Shown one piece after another: positions 17,241 through 25,926 of a stretch of DNA of 64,000 bases. The position numbers and the translations under genes were made by a program. Within the stretch, counting starts at the first letter, position 1, and every line of letters begins with the position of its first letter. The DNA lies in assembly GCA_963783145.1 (NCBI GenBank), contig CAWAMM010000007.1, forward strand, positions 620,001 through 684,000, written 5' to 3'. This DNA comes from DATGKG01 sp963783145. Its GTDB lineage: Bacteria; Desulfobacterota; Binatia; Binatales; Binataceae. Below the pieces are notes generated by a model that made no database searches, was not told the DNA's origin, and saw only the letters and a program-made list of their open reading frames with translations.

Positions 17241-18458
17241 CTTGCGCGCCTCATCGACGTGCTTGCGCACTCCGCGATGCGGAACTTTTCCAAAGCGGCT
17301 GACCACCGACGCGAACACGCGTTGCGCTTCATTGCCGCGATTCATCGCATCGAGTCGGCGCGCCTTGTTGACCAACGCCCGCGCGACCTCCTGCTGAATC
17401 TGCGGATCGAGGCTGTTGCCGAAGCGCTGTTCTACCGCGTCGAGCGCCTCCAGCGCCTGAGCGGTGCGATTGAGCGTCGCGAGGTTGGAGGCTTTGTTGA
17501 CCATCGCGCGCGCGACTCGCTCGAGTAGACCGGGGTCGGTTGATTCGCCGAAGCGCGCGACGACATCATTATACGTAGCGACCGCTTCCTGATGACGCCC
17601 CAACTTGCCGAGCCGCGCCGCCTTGTTAACAAGCGCCATTCCAACTTCTTTCTGAATACCCGGATGGGAGGTATCGCCGAATCGGTTCACCAATTGGCTG
17701 TAGGCCGTGATCGCTTCGGCGTTGCGCTCCATCTCTCCAAAGCGCACGCCGCGTTCGAACAATGCACGCGCAACCTGCGCCTGAACCTCCTGCGCGGAGT
17801 CTTCGTCGAAGCTCCTGATCACGTGCTCGCAGGTCCTGAGCGCCTCGTCATGGCGGCCGAGGACCGCGAGCCGCACTGATTTGTTCACCAGCGCCGCGGC
17901 CGCCGACCCCCGGAGCTCCGCCTCTTCTGCGTCGGCGAACTTTTTCGCGAGCTCCTCGTAGGTTTCGATCGCCTCTTCGTTGCGACCGAGCCGCCCCAGC
18001 TCAGCGCCTTTATTGAGCATCGAGCGCGCGACCGCGACGCGCAGCTCGAATCCTTCATCATCGGCATATCGATCGATTACGAGGTCGTAAGTGGAGCTTG
18101 CCTCCTCAAGGCGATTCAGCATCGCGAGATCGATTCCGGTGTGGAACAGCGCGGTGGCGACGCGAATGCGGAAGCGCGGATCCTCGGCAGCCTGGTAGCG
18201 ACTGACCACCTCATCGAAGATCGCAATCGATTCCTCGCGGCGGCGCAGTTTAGAGAGCTGCTGGCCCTTGCGAATTAGCGCGATCGCGACCAGGTCGGCG
18301 ATCTCAGGATCGGGCTCGGCACCGAAACGTGCATCAACCTCGCTGTAGGCCGCGATCGATTCCTCATGATGAGCGAGCGCATCGAGTGTCGCGCCAGCCT
18401 CGATCAGTTCACGAATGATCGAACTCGCATCGGTGGGGGCTTCGGTACTGTCCGCCAT
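17229..18458 (-). CDS. Tetratricopeptide-repeat protein
   Basis: The 409-residue protein consists of about nine degenerate helical repeats of 38-40 residues, each carrying a piece like ALVNKAVRLGKLGRHEEALA followed by a Y-x-x-V/L-x-x-R-F-G element. There is no signal peptide or membrane segment, so it is cytoplasmic, probably a protein-binding scaffold. The same repeat array is common in uncultured bacterial proteins annotated only as TPR. No partner is evident from its neighbours. It may share a promoter direction with htpX-lemA but is separated by 80 bases from htpX in the opposite order. Confidence 0.8.
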   Translation of the reverse strand: MADSTEAPTDASSIIRELIEAGATLDALAHHEESIAAYSEVDARFGAEPDPEIADLVAIALIRKGQQLSKLRRREESIAIFDEVVSRYQAAEDPRFRIRVATALFHTGIDLAMLNRLEEASSTYDLVIDRYADDEGFELRVAVARSMLNKGAELGRLGRNEEAIETYEELAKKFADAEEAELRGSAAAALVNKSVRLAVLGRHDEALRTCEHVIRSFDEDSAQEVQAQVARALFERGVRFGEMERNAEAITAYSQLVNRFGDTSHPGIQKEVGMALVNKAARLGKLGRHQEAVATYNDVVARFGESTDPGLLERVARAMVNKASNLATLNRTAQALEALDAVEQRFGNSLDPQIQQEVARALVNKARRLDAMNRGNEAQRVFASVVSRFGKVPHRGVRKHVDEARKLLL

Positions 18459-18539
18459 GCTTTACACAATACCGCGCGCATCGAGGTCGAAGCGATATGG
18501 CTGCCGCCGATCGCGAACATTTCCCCGGAGGCCGGAAAT

Positions 18540-19529
18540 TCAACCGCGATCGGAAGCCGGAGCGGCAGTCGCGGGCACATCCAGCATCGCCTGCAGGCGT
18601 TCGATCCTTTTGCGCAGGGGAGGATGTGTCGAGAACAGGTTGGCGAAAAATCCGCCCTCGTCGTCGGCGTTGGCCGCGAGCGGATTGACGATAAACAGAT
18701 GCGCAGTGCCGCGCACGCCCTCCTTCAGGGGCGATTCGGTCTCCGCGACGCGTTGCAGAGCGCGCAGCAGCGCCCGTGGATTGCGAGTGAACTCGACCGA
18801 GGAGGCATCAGCGAGGTATTCGCGTTCGCGTGAAACCGCCATCGCGATCACCTGCGAGAGAAGCGGCGCGACCACCGCTAGTAAAATCATCACAATCGCG
18901 ACGATACCCCCGTCCCTACGGTCCGAATCGCGATCCATACTGCGAAAGAAGCTTGCGCGGATCATGAAGTCCGACAGCATTGCGATCCCGCCGACCAGCA
19001 CCGCGACCATCATCATGGTCCGGATGTCGTAGTCGGCGATATGTGACATCTCGTGACCGATGACGCCCTGAAGCTCCTCACGATCCATGTTGTCGATGAG
19101 ACCCTGTGTCACACAGATAATCGAATGCTCGGGATTGCGGCCGGTTGCGAACGCGTTGGGCGCGGAATCAGGAATGAAATACGCCTTCGGCACGGGAAGA
19201 CGCGCCGCGACCGCCATTTCCTGGATCACATTTAGGACCATCTGATGCTTCGGCGTATCGGGCGTCAGCGGTTGGCCATGCACGGAGCTGAGAATCAGTG
19301 GCGCTCCGGCGAAGTAGGAAACCATGGATTGAACCGACGCGAAAATCAGGGCAAGGCCCATAAAAATCGGCGCGCCGTAAAGGTGCCCATTACGGATTTG
19401 GAGGGTGCCTGCGAAGAAATCGAACGCGCCACCGATCAGCAGAAAAATTACGATGAACCCGCTGACCAGGACCACCGTTTCGCGGCGATTCTGTCGTTCC
19501 AGCGCGCGAAAATCAGATGCGGCAGGCAT
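18540..19529 (-). CDS. htpX: HtpX-like membrane metalloprotease (M48)
   Basis: A zinc protease of membrane protein quality control. Seen: two N-terminal membrane segments (VVLVSGFIVIFLLIGGAFDF; YGAPIFMGLALIFASVQSMV), PKAYFIPDSAPNAFATGRNP, the zinc site HEMSHIADYD (HExxH near residue 174), a further hydrophobic pair, and the third-ligand region EREYLADASSVEFTRNP. The C-terminus has HLFIVNP and FSTHPPLRKRIERL, typical of HtpX. It follows lemA by 7 bases; the LemA-HtpX pairing is common in bacteria. Confidence 0.92.
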   Translation of the reverse strand: MPAASDFRALERQNRRETVVLVSGFIVIFLLIGGAFDFFAGTLQIRNGHLYGAPIFMGLALIFASVQSMVSYFAGAPLILSSVHGQPLTPDTPKHQMVLNVIQEMAVAARLPVPKAYFIPDSAPNAFATGRNPEHSIICVTQGLIDNMDREELQGVIGHEMSHIADYDIRTMMMVAVLVGGIAMLSDFMIRASFFRSMDRDSDRRDGGIVAIVMILLAVVAPLLSQVIAMAVSREREYLADASSVEFTRNPRALLRALQRVAETESPLKEGVRGTAHLFIVNPLAANADDEGGFFANLFSTHPPLRKRIERLQAMLDVPATAAPASDRG

Positions 19530-19536
19530 CGCGGCG

Positions 19537-20097
19537 TCAGACGCGCGGGGTCAGGCCCAAGTCAACCTTCGGCACCGCCTGATCTTCGGGCGCGGCCTTG
19601 AAGTATTCGGCGCCCTTGAATCCGAAATTGGTCGCGATGATGTTGCCGGGGAATTTCTCCGTCTTCGTGTTAAGCGACAGCACTGCGTCATTGTAAGCCT
19701 GACGCGAGAAGGCGATCTGATTCTCGGTCGTGGTGAGCTCCTCCTGAAGCTGCATCACGCTCTGATCGGATTTGAGCTGCGGATAATTTTCCATTACCGC
19801 GAGCAGTTTTCCCATGCCGGCAGTGATTTGGTTCTCGGCCGCCATCCGCGAAGCCTGATCGGGCGCGCTGACCGCCTTTGATCGTGCCTCGACCACTTGC
19901 GTCAGCGTGTCGCGTTCGAAGTTCATGTAACCTTTGACCGCTTCGACCAGGTTAGGAATCAAGTCGTGGCGCCGTTTGAGCTGGACGTCGATCTGCCGCC
20001 ATGCGTTATCGACCTGGTTTTTCGCGCTGACCAGCGAGTTGTACGCTGCGATCACGTAGACCACCACCGCTACGATTACGATGAGCAGGATTGTCAT
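19537..20097 (-). CDS. lemA: LemA family protein
   Basis: The protein starts MTILLIVIVAVVVYVIAAYN, one membrane anchor, followed by LVSAKNQVDNAWRQIDVQLK and RRHDLIPNLVEAVKGYMNFE, the LemA signature, and ends with FPGNIIATNFGFKGAEYFKA. The exact role of LemA is unknown; it commonly accompanies HtpX-type proteases. The frame is open 39 codons upstream, but GGAGGGG lies 8 bases before the ATG at 20097, which fixes the start. The first gene of the lemA-htpX pair. Confidence 0.92.
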   Translation of the reverse strand: MTILLIVIVAVVVYVIAAYNSLVSAKNQVDNAWRQIDVQLKRRHDLIPNLVEAVKGYMNFERDTLTQVVEARSKAVSAPDQASRMAAENQITAGMGKLLAVMENYPQLKSDQSVMQLQEELTTTENQIAFSRQAYNDAVLSLNTKTEKFPGNIIATNFGFKGAEYFKAAPEDQAVPKVDLGLTPRV

Positions 20098-20337
20098 TGC
20101 CTTCGCCCCTCCGTTGCCAGCGCACCGCATCGCCGCGGATGACGTGGCAAATTGAGCATAGCACTTCAGTCTGTCCGGCTTGATGCAGCGCAAAATCTGC
20201 ATCGCGAGGCCCATGAAGCGACGAGCCGGGGTCGAATGCCTCGCGCATTACGTTGAAGGTTGCGATTTGGAGAGCTATTGATTACAGCCGGATCGAAGAT
20301 ACGCAGAGTCGAACCGCGGACACGGCAGGAGGAAACC

Positions 20338-21129
20338 TTGGGCACCAACATTCTCGATCTTAAAGGACGCATCGGATTGATTACCGGCGCGGGGCAGGGC
20401 GTGGGCCGTTCGGTTGCGTTGCGCTTCGCGGAAAACAATGCGGGCGGCGTGGTCATCAATGATTTCCGCATCGAGCGCGCGGAGGAGGTTGCGGGAGAAA
20501 TTGAAAAGCTTGGGGTCAAAGCGCTTCCAGTGCAAGGCGATGTGACCGACTTCGCATCCGTGACCGCGATGTTCGAGAAAGCCAAAGCCAGGTTCGGCGG
20601 TGTCGACATCCTGGTGAACAACGCGGGCAACGCCGGTCCCGATCCGAGCCGCGTCGCGCGCAAACCATTCTGGGAACAGGAGCCGAAAGACTGGGACGCC
20701 TTCATGGGCACCAATCTTTATGGCGTCCTCAACTGCGTGCGCATCGCAGGTCCCGCAATGATTGCCAAAAAGTATGGAAAAATAGTCACTGTAATTTCCG
20801 ACGCCGGCCGCGTCGGCGAACCCTTCCTGGAAATCTATTCTGCCGCCAAGGCGGGCGCCGCGGGCTTCATGCGCGCGATGGCGAAGCAGCTCGGCCGGCA
20901 ATCGATCACATGCAACTGCGTCGCGCTCGGGACCACCATGACGCCCGCGATCGCGCCGCGCATGCAGGATGAGGAAGCGCGCAAGCGGATTCTGAAGGTC
21001 TACCAGATCAAGCGCCTGGGCGAGCCCGAGGACGCGGCCAACCTGATCCTGTTCCTCAGCTCGGACGCTTCCGAATGGATCACCGGCCAGACCTATCCCG
21101 TCAACGGCGGCTATTCGTTCTCGATGTAG
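20338..21129 (+). CDS. SDR-family NAD(P)-dependent oxidoreductase
   Basis: A short-chain dehydrogenase/reductase. Seen: the cofactor loop TGAGQGVGRS near residues 16-25, NNAGNAG in the central strand, the serine in VISDAGRVG, and the catalytic Y-x-x-x-K in YSAAKAGAAGFMRA. The C-terminal part has LFLSSDASEWITGQTYPVNG, normal for SDRs. A perfect AGGAGG lies 5 bases before the TTG at 20338, which I take as the start. It is followed by a crotonase 11 bases on, suggesting a beta-oxidation-like step on a CoA ester. Confidence 0.9.
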   Translation: MGTNILDLKGRIGLITGAGQGVGRSVALRFAENNAGGVVINDFRIERAEEVAGEIEKLGVKALPVQGDVTDFASVTAMFEKAKARFGGVDILVNNAGNAGPDPSRVARKPFWEQEPKDWDAFMGTNLYGVLNCVRIAGPAMIAKKYGKIVTVISDAGRVGEPFLEIYSAAKAGAAGFMRAMAKQLGRQSITCNCVALGTTMTPAIAPRMQDEEARKRILKVYQIKRLGEPEDAANLILFLSSDASEWITGQTYPVNGGYSFSM

Positions 21130-21140
21130 AGGGACAGCGC

Positions 21141-21959
21141 GTGAAATACCAAACGATAGTTCTCGAACGTAAGGGCGGCATCGGCTACCTCACTCTCAAT
21201 CGCCCCGAGCGCGCCAACACCATCAGTTTTCAGCTCATGATCGATGTGGTCAACGCGATGGAAGAGGTTGAGAAGGATCCCGAATTTCGGGTCGTGATCG
21301 TTACGGGCGCGGGTGGGAAGCATTTCTGCGGCGGCGCGGATCTGCGCGATTTCGCCGAGCGCGCCCGTGAGGCACGAAGCAGCGGCGAGCGCCAGCAGGG
21401 CGGCGGCGACTTTGTCTCACCGCGACGCGATTTGTTCGGCGCTCTTGAGGAGTCGCGCGTGCCGGTGATCGCCGCGATCAACGGCGCGGCGATGGGCGGT
21501 GGATGTGAGATCGCGCTGGCGTGCGACATCCGCGTCATCGCTGATACTGCGACGGTCGGCCTTCCGGAAATTCGCTTCGGCGCGCTGCCGGCCGGCGGCG
21601 GAACGCAGCGTCTGCCGCGGCTGGTTGGGGCGGGTATCGCCAAGGAAATGATCTTCAGCGGCCTGCCCTATACCGCGGCGGACGCGCTGCGTATCGGTTT
21701 GGTCAACAAAGTGGTTCCAGGCGCGGAGCTGATTTCCGAATGTGAAAAGATCGCGGAAGTCTACATCGAACGCGCCGCATACGCGCTCAAGACTGCGAAA
21801 GCCTTAATTAATCGTGGCGTCGAGCTTCCTTTGAAGGACGCGCTGGTACTGGAGCGGAAGATGATTGCCGAGATGGCGACGCCGGAGGAACGGAAGAAAG
21901 CACAGGATGCCGCGGCTGCCACGCAAAAGACGTACGCGCGAATCTTCAACAAAACCTGA
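21141..21959 (+). CDS. Enoyl-CoA hydratase/isomerase family protein
   Basis: A crotonase-fold enzyme for acyl-CoA hydration or isomerisation. Seen: IGYLTLNRPERANTISFQLM, VVIVTGAGGKHFCGGADLRD (oxyanion hole), then INGAAMGGGCEIALACDIRV with the second oxyanion glycine, and LPEIRFGALPAGGGTQRLPR carrying the usual glutamate region. The GTG at 21141 follows a GAGGGAC site; an open frame upstream overlaps the SDR and is not used. With the SDR it forms a two-gene plus-strand unit. Confidence 0.92.
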   Translation: MKYQTIVLERKGGIGYLTLNRPERANTISFQLMIDVVNAMEEVEKDPEFRVVIVTGAGGKHFCGGADLRDFAERAREARSSGERQQGGGDFVSPRRDLFGALEESRVPVIAAINGAAMGGGCEIALACDIRVIADTATVGLPEIRFGALPAGGGTQRLPRLVGAGIAKEMIFSGLPYTAADALRIGLVNKVVPGAELISECEKIAEVYIERAAYALKTAKALINRGVELPLKDALVLERKMIAEMATPEERKKAQDAAAATQKTYARIFNKT

Positions 21960-21968
21960 GGTCGCGCG

Positions 21969-23189
21969 TCAGTTGGCCGGTTGCTCGTGGCGACGTGATA
22001 ACAGCTGGTCGACATCGAAGTTGAACATCCTCGCTGCGTTAAGGCCGAGAATCTTGGCTCGTTCATCTTCGCTCAGCCGCCCCATCTGACGCTCGATGGC
22101 TGGCGCCGAATGGGGCCACGATCCTTCATGATGCGGATAATCATTTGACCATAAAAAATTGTCGATGAGACCGAATTCCTTGGCCAAGCCGAGGCCCGCG
22201 CGATCCTCCTGAAACGCGACCGCGCCATGCGCGCGAAAATACTCGCTCGGCAGCATCTTCAGTTTCGGATAGGCCCACATATGATGCTTGATGTAGCCCT
22301 CGTCCATCGCATCGAGCATCCACGGAACCCATCCGATGCCACTCTCGATCGCGGCGAATTTGAGCTTCGGGAAGCGCTCCAGCACACCTGAGGCGCATAG
22401 CGAAGTGACCGGCTCGATTGCCTGCACCAGCGCGTGCGCGACATAGTTGATGACGGCGCCGCCTTCGCGGCTTGCTGCGCGGGGATCGCGTCCGGTGCCG
22501 ATGTGAAAAGTCACCGGCATCCCGGTTTCCTCGATGAGCGCCCACATCGGGTCGTAGACTTTCTGGTTGTAGTTAGGGTCGCGCGGATCCTGCGAATTGA
22601 ACACCGGCTTGCACGGCAGCGTGAGGCCACGGAAGCCGAGCTTCGCGACGCGCGCGATTTCCGCGATCGTCCCCTCGATGTCGGCGGTCGCGAGGCACGC
22701 CATCGGCGACATGCGATCGTTGTAGGCGGCGTAGGTTTCCCACGCCCAATCATTCCACACGCGGCATTGCGCCTGCGCGAATTTCGCATCCGAGGTGGCC
22801 CACATGAAGAGGCCCTTGTTGGGGAAAATGAGTTCGGCATCGACGCCGTCGCGCCGGCGATCTTCAAGCCGTTCGGAGATGACCGCGCCGGCCTTGTTGC
22901 GAACGAGATCCTCGCCCTCGAAGATGCTGTCTTGAAGCCGCGTGCGCCGCAGTCCGTCGCTAATCACCCACTTGGCGCCCTGCGCGTCGATCTCGATCCG
23001 CGGAAGCCGCGAGCGATACTCCTTGTCGAGACGCTCCGACCACAGATTGAACGGCTCATTGGCGTGACAGTCGCATGAGATCATCAAATAGCGGTCGGGA
23101 TCCCCCGGCCTCGCGGTGCGTTGCCATCCCTTGTGTCCGGGCGTCGCCAGTCGCCATCGATTCGGGCTATCGATTGTCGCTGTGTCCAT
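21969..23189 (-). CDS. Amidohydrolase-family metal-dependent hydrolase
   Basis: A TIM-barrel hydrolase of the amidohydrolase 2 group, which includes decarboxylases. Seen: RYLMISCDCHANEPFNLWSE with the paired metal-ligand positions near residue 36 (written C-x-C-H rather than the usual D-x-H), LTLPCKPVF, FHIGTGRDPR, and the C-terminal WSNDYPHHEGSWPHS with the aspartate typical of this family. In catabolic clusters such proteins act as hydrolases or decarboxylases of ring-cleavage products. It is the last gene of the minus-strand oxidative block. The substrate is unknown. Confidence 0.85.
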   Translation of the reverse strand: MDTATIDSPNRWRLATPGHKGWQRTARPGDPDRYLMISCDCHANEPFNLWSERLDKEYRSRLPRIEIDAQGAKWVISDGLRRTRLQDSIFEGEDLVRNKAGAVISERLEDRRRDGVDAELIFPNKGLFMWATSDAKFAQAQCRVWNDWAWETYAAYNDRMSPMACLATADIEGTIAEIARVAKLGFRGLTLPCKPVFNSQDPRDPNYNQKVYDPMWALIEETGMPVTFHIGTGRDPRAASREGGAVINYVAHALVQAIEPVTSLCASGVLERFPKLKFAAIESGIGWVPWMLDAMDEGYIKHHMWAYPKLKMLPSEYFRAHGAVAFQEDRAGLGLAKEFGLIDNFLWSNDYPHHEGSWPHSAPAIERQMGRLSEDERAKILGLNAARMFNFDVDQLLSRRHEQPAN

Positions 23190-23207
23190 TTTTCCTACTC
23201 TTGGTTT

Positions 23208-24353
23208 CTATTCTTCGGTGAGCGCCTGCATATCGCTCAAAGCCTCGGCAAAATCCTGCATGAACTCATTCACGACAGTGCGGCAGGTCTTCACGCTATC
23301 GACCAATCCGACACCCTGCCCGACGAAGTAGGTCACTAGTTCGCGCGCTTTCTGATTTCCTTTGGCGGCGGCACGTTGCGCGACTTCGAGGGCGGGCTCG
23401 CTGATGAGGCTTTGCAACGGCATCGGCAAGGCGCCGGGACTGCCAGCGCCTTCCCAGGCATCGGTCCAGGCGGACTTCAGTTGGCGTGAGGGCTTGCCCG
23501 TGCGGCCTTTGGAGCGAACGGTGTCGCGCGACCGAGCCTCGATCATTTTCTCGCGAAAAATTTCCGAGGTCTCGGATTCCTGAGTCGCCAGCCATACCGA
23601 GCCGGTCCATACGCCCGCCGCGCCCATCGCCATGCAGGCCGCCATTTGCCGCCCGGTCATGATGCCGCCCGCGGCGAGCACGGGAACATTGCGAATTGGT
23701 TTGATCGCGCGCAGTACTTCCGGAATGAGCACGATGGTTGAGACTTCGCCGCAATGACCTCCCGCCTCACCGCCCTGCGCAACGATGATATCGACGCCGG
23801 CCTTGGCCTGACGAACCGCATGCTCCGGTGCGCCGACCAGCGCGGCCACCGGCACGCCATGCTTACGGCCCATTTCGATCATCCGCTCCGGCGGAACTCC
23901 GAGCGCGTTGGCGATGAGTTTTATCGGATGCCGAAACGACACCTCGATCAGCTTCAGCGCATGCTCTTCCTGCATTGAGAAATGAGCGTCGGGCGCGCGC
24001 GTGCTCCCTTCTTCCAGCATTTGCGACGACTCGATGCCGTGCTTGGCGAGCAAATCACGCACGAAGTCTTTATGCTTCTGCGGCAGGCGCTCCGCCAGCT
24101 TGCCGCGGGTGACGTCCTTCTCGCCCTTGATCGACAGATTCTCCGGAATGAGCACATCGATGCCGTAGGGTTTTCCGTCAATATGGTCATCGATCCATCG
24201 CAGTTCCTCTTCCAGCTGGGAGGGCGAGAACGCGGTCGCGCCCAGCACGCCGAAGCCCCCCGCGCGGCTAACCGCGGCGACGACGTCGCGGCAGTGCGTG
24301 AACGCGAACAATGGAAAATCGATGCCGAACATCCTGCAGACCGGTGTATTCAT
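23208..24353 (-). CDS. Nitronate monooxygenase/2-nitropropane dioxygenase-like flavoprotein
   Basis: An FMN TIM-barrel enzyme. Seen: MFGIDFPLFAFTHCRDVVAA, SRAGGFGVLGA, VAQGGEAGGHCGEVST (phosphate-binding loop and substrate segment) and PVLAAGGIMTGRQMAACMAM followed by GAAGVWTGSVWLAT. The length of 381 residues is normal. Family members oxidise alkyl nitronates or reduce enoyl thioesters, so the exact reaction is open. It starts 8 bases past the LLM gene stop, in one run of minus-strand oxidative genes. Confidence 0.85.
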   Translation of the reverse strand: MNTPVCRMFGIDFPLFAFTHCRDVVAAVSRAGGFGVLGATAFSPSQLEEELRWIDDHIDGKPYGIDVLIPENLSIKGEKDVTRGKLAERLPQKHKDFVRDLLAKHGIESSQMLEEGSTRAPDAHFSMQEEHALKLIEVSFRHPIKLIANALGVPPERMIEMGRKHGVPVAALVGAPEHAVRQAKAGVDIIVAQGGEAGGHCGEVSTIVLIPEVLRAIKPIRNVPVLAAGGIMTGRQMAACMAMGAAGVWTGSVWLATQESETSEIFREKMIEARSRDTVRSKGRTGKPSRQLKSAWTDAWEGAGSPGALPMPLQSLISEPALEVAQRAAAKGNQKARELVTYFVGQGVGLVDSVKTCRTVVNEFMQDFAEALSDMQALTEE

Positions 24354-24360
24354 GACATTC

Positions 24361-25656
24361 CTACTTCGCGGCGAGGTTGTCGCTCGCGGTGATGCTGGTT
24401 CCGTTGCCCGTCATCCTCGGAGCGTTCGCGGCGACCAGCTTCTGACTGACCTCCGGCGTCCAATGATCGGGCTGATCGGCCCACAAATCGCGCAGATAGG
24501 GCGCGACCTCGTGGCCGAACAATCGGGTGTTCTCCGCGGCGATATCTTCCGCGACGTTACCCATGTGCGGCGTCGCAATGAGCTGTCCGATGCGCAAATC
24601 GGTGATGAGTTCGCGCAGGCGCTGCCGCACCCGTGCCGGCGTCCCCGCGATGATGTAGCCCTTCTCGTCGTACTCCCAGAAACTCATCTCGCCGCGCGCC
24701 GCGCGCAGGCGGTCCTCGGGTGTGAGCTTGCTATGGGTCCGCTTCGCGAGTTCGGCCATGAATTTGGTCGACTTGAGCGTCGCGTAACCGGCCGGCGCGG
24801 CGAATTCAGCTTTGGGCGCGCTGTTACGATGAAAATAGCGTACCGCCTGGTAGTAGTTTTTTTCTGCCTCGGCGTCGGTGTTTGCTACACACACGATCTG
24901 GGTGAATGCCATCCGATGCGGATTGGTGGTGCCACCCTGCTGGTTGACATATTCCCAGAACGCGTCGACCAGCGGTTTCGAGGAATACAATCCGGAGAAC
25001 GACAGGTGGCCGTAGCAGTAGTCATGCTTGATCACGAGATCCCAGGTCTCGACGCTGCCGCCACCGCCCGGCACCCAAATCGGCAATTTCTTCTGCACCG
25101 GCCGCGGCCAGATATTCACATAGCGCAGCTGGTTGTATTTGCCATTGAATGCGAACGGTTGGGGTTCGCTCCACGCGCGCAAAATTAGCTGGCGCGCTTC
25201 CTCGAAACGCTCGCGCATTTCGATTGGCGGCTTTCCGTACGCAAACACCGAATCCATCGGCGTGCCGAGGACAAAGCCTGCAGTCAGCCGTCCGCCCGAC
25301 AAACAGTCCAGATATGCATACTCTTCGGCAACCCGGGTCGGCGGATTATACAGCGCCAGCGAATTGCCGACGATCACGATGGTTGCGTTTTGAGTGGTCG
25401 ACGCGAGACTGGCCGCGAGGAGGTTGGGCGAAGGCGACATGGCCAGCGGGGTCTGATGATGCTCGTTGACGGTGAGCCCGTCGAAGCCGACCTTGTCAGC
25501 GAGCTGCATCAGCCGGATAAACATTTTGTAGGTTTCGCCGGCCTTGATCGGATCGCAAAGATACGCCGGCGGTGTCACCCACGCCGAGTCGTAGCGCTCG
25601 CGAAAATCAGCCGGAAGATGAGGATAGGTAACTTCAGCGAACCAGTGGAATTTCAC
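24361..25656 (-). CDS. LLM class flavin-dependent oxidoreductase
   Basis: A luciferase-like monooxygenase of 431 residues. Seen: MKFHWFAEVTYPHLPADF at the start, FDGLTVNEHHQTPLAMSPSP (typical EHH), IVIVGNSLALYNPPTRVAEE, LDCLSGGRLTAGFVLGTPMD and KLPIWVPGGGGSVETWDLVI. It uses a reduced flavin supplied by a separate reductase. It begins with GTG, with GGAGG about 11 bases upstream. It is one of four LLM genes between 24 and 32 kb. The substrate is unknown. Confidence 0.9.
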   Translation of the reverse strand: MKFHWFAEVTYPHLPADFRERYDSAWVTPPAYLCDPIKAGETYKMFIRLMQLADKVGFDGLTVNEHHQTPLAMSPSPNLLAASLASTTQNATIVIVGNSLALYNPPTRVAEEYAYLDCLSGGRLTAGFVLGTPMDSVFAYGKPPIEMRERFEEARQLILRAWSEPQPFAFNGKYNQLRYVNIWPRPVQKKLPIWVPGGGGSVETWDLVIKHDYCYGHLSFSGLYSSKPLVDAFWEYVNQQGGTTNPHRMAFTQIVCVANTDAEAEKNYYQAVRYFHRNSAPKAEFAAPAGYATLKSTKFMAELAKRTHSKLTPEDRLRAARGEMSFWEYDEKGYIIAGTPARVRQRLRELITDLRIGQLIATPHMGNVAEDIAAENTRLFGHEVAPYLRDLWADQPDHWTPEVSQKLVAANAPRMTGNGTSITASDNLAAK

Positions 25657-25715
25657 CGCTTGAGGCCTCCGCCATCAATCTTAGTTGAAATAGATTCGAG
25701 AGAGATAATGCGCCG

Positions 25716-25901
25716 CTAGCTCCGAATCTTGAGCGCTCCCGAAGGGCAGGCCTTCACCGCGGCGAGCACTTCTTCATCGGATGCCGCATTTGGATCGATG
25801 ACGAATTTGCCGCCTTCGACTTTGAACACCTGGGGCAGCGTCTTTACGCAATTCCCTGAATGGCTGCAAACCTTCGAATCCCATTCGACTTGTACGGCCA
25901 T
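25716..25901 (-). CDS. Small ferredoxin, P450 partner type
   Basis: A 61-residue single-cluster ferredoxin. Seen: VCSHSGNCVKTLPQVF near the N-terminus and ACPSGALKI near the C-terminus. The cysteine spacing (C-x5-C and later C-P) is that of small divergent ferredoxins encoded beside bacterial P450s, which bind [3Fe-4S] or [4Fe-4S]. GGAGG lies 7 bases before the ATG at 25901. It starts 26 bases after the P450 stop. A matching ferredoxin reductase is not nearby. Confidence 0.85.
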   Translation of the reverse strand: MAVQVEWDSKVCSHSGNCVKTLPQVFKVEGGKFVIDPNAASDEEVLAAVKACPSGALKIRS

Positions 25902-25926
25902 AGTCATTCCTCCGGTCCAGGTTGGG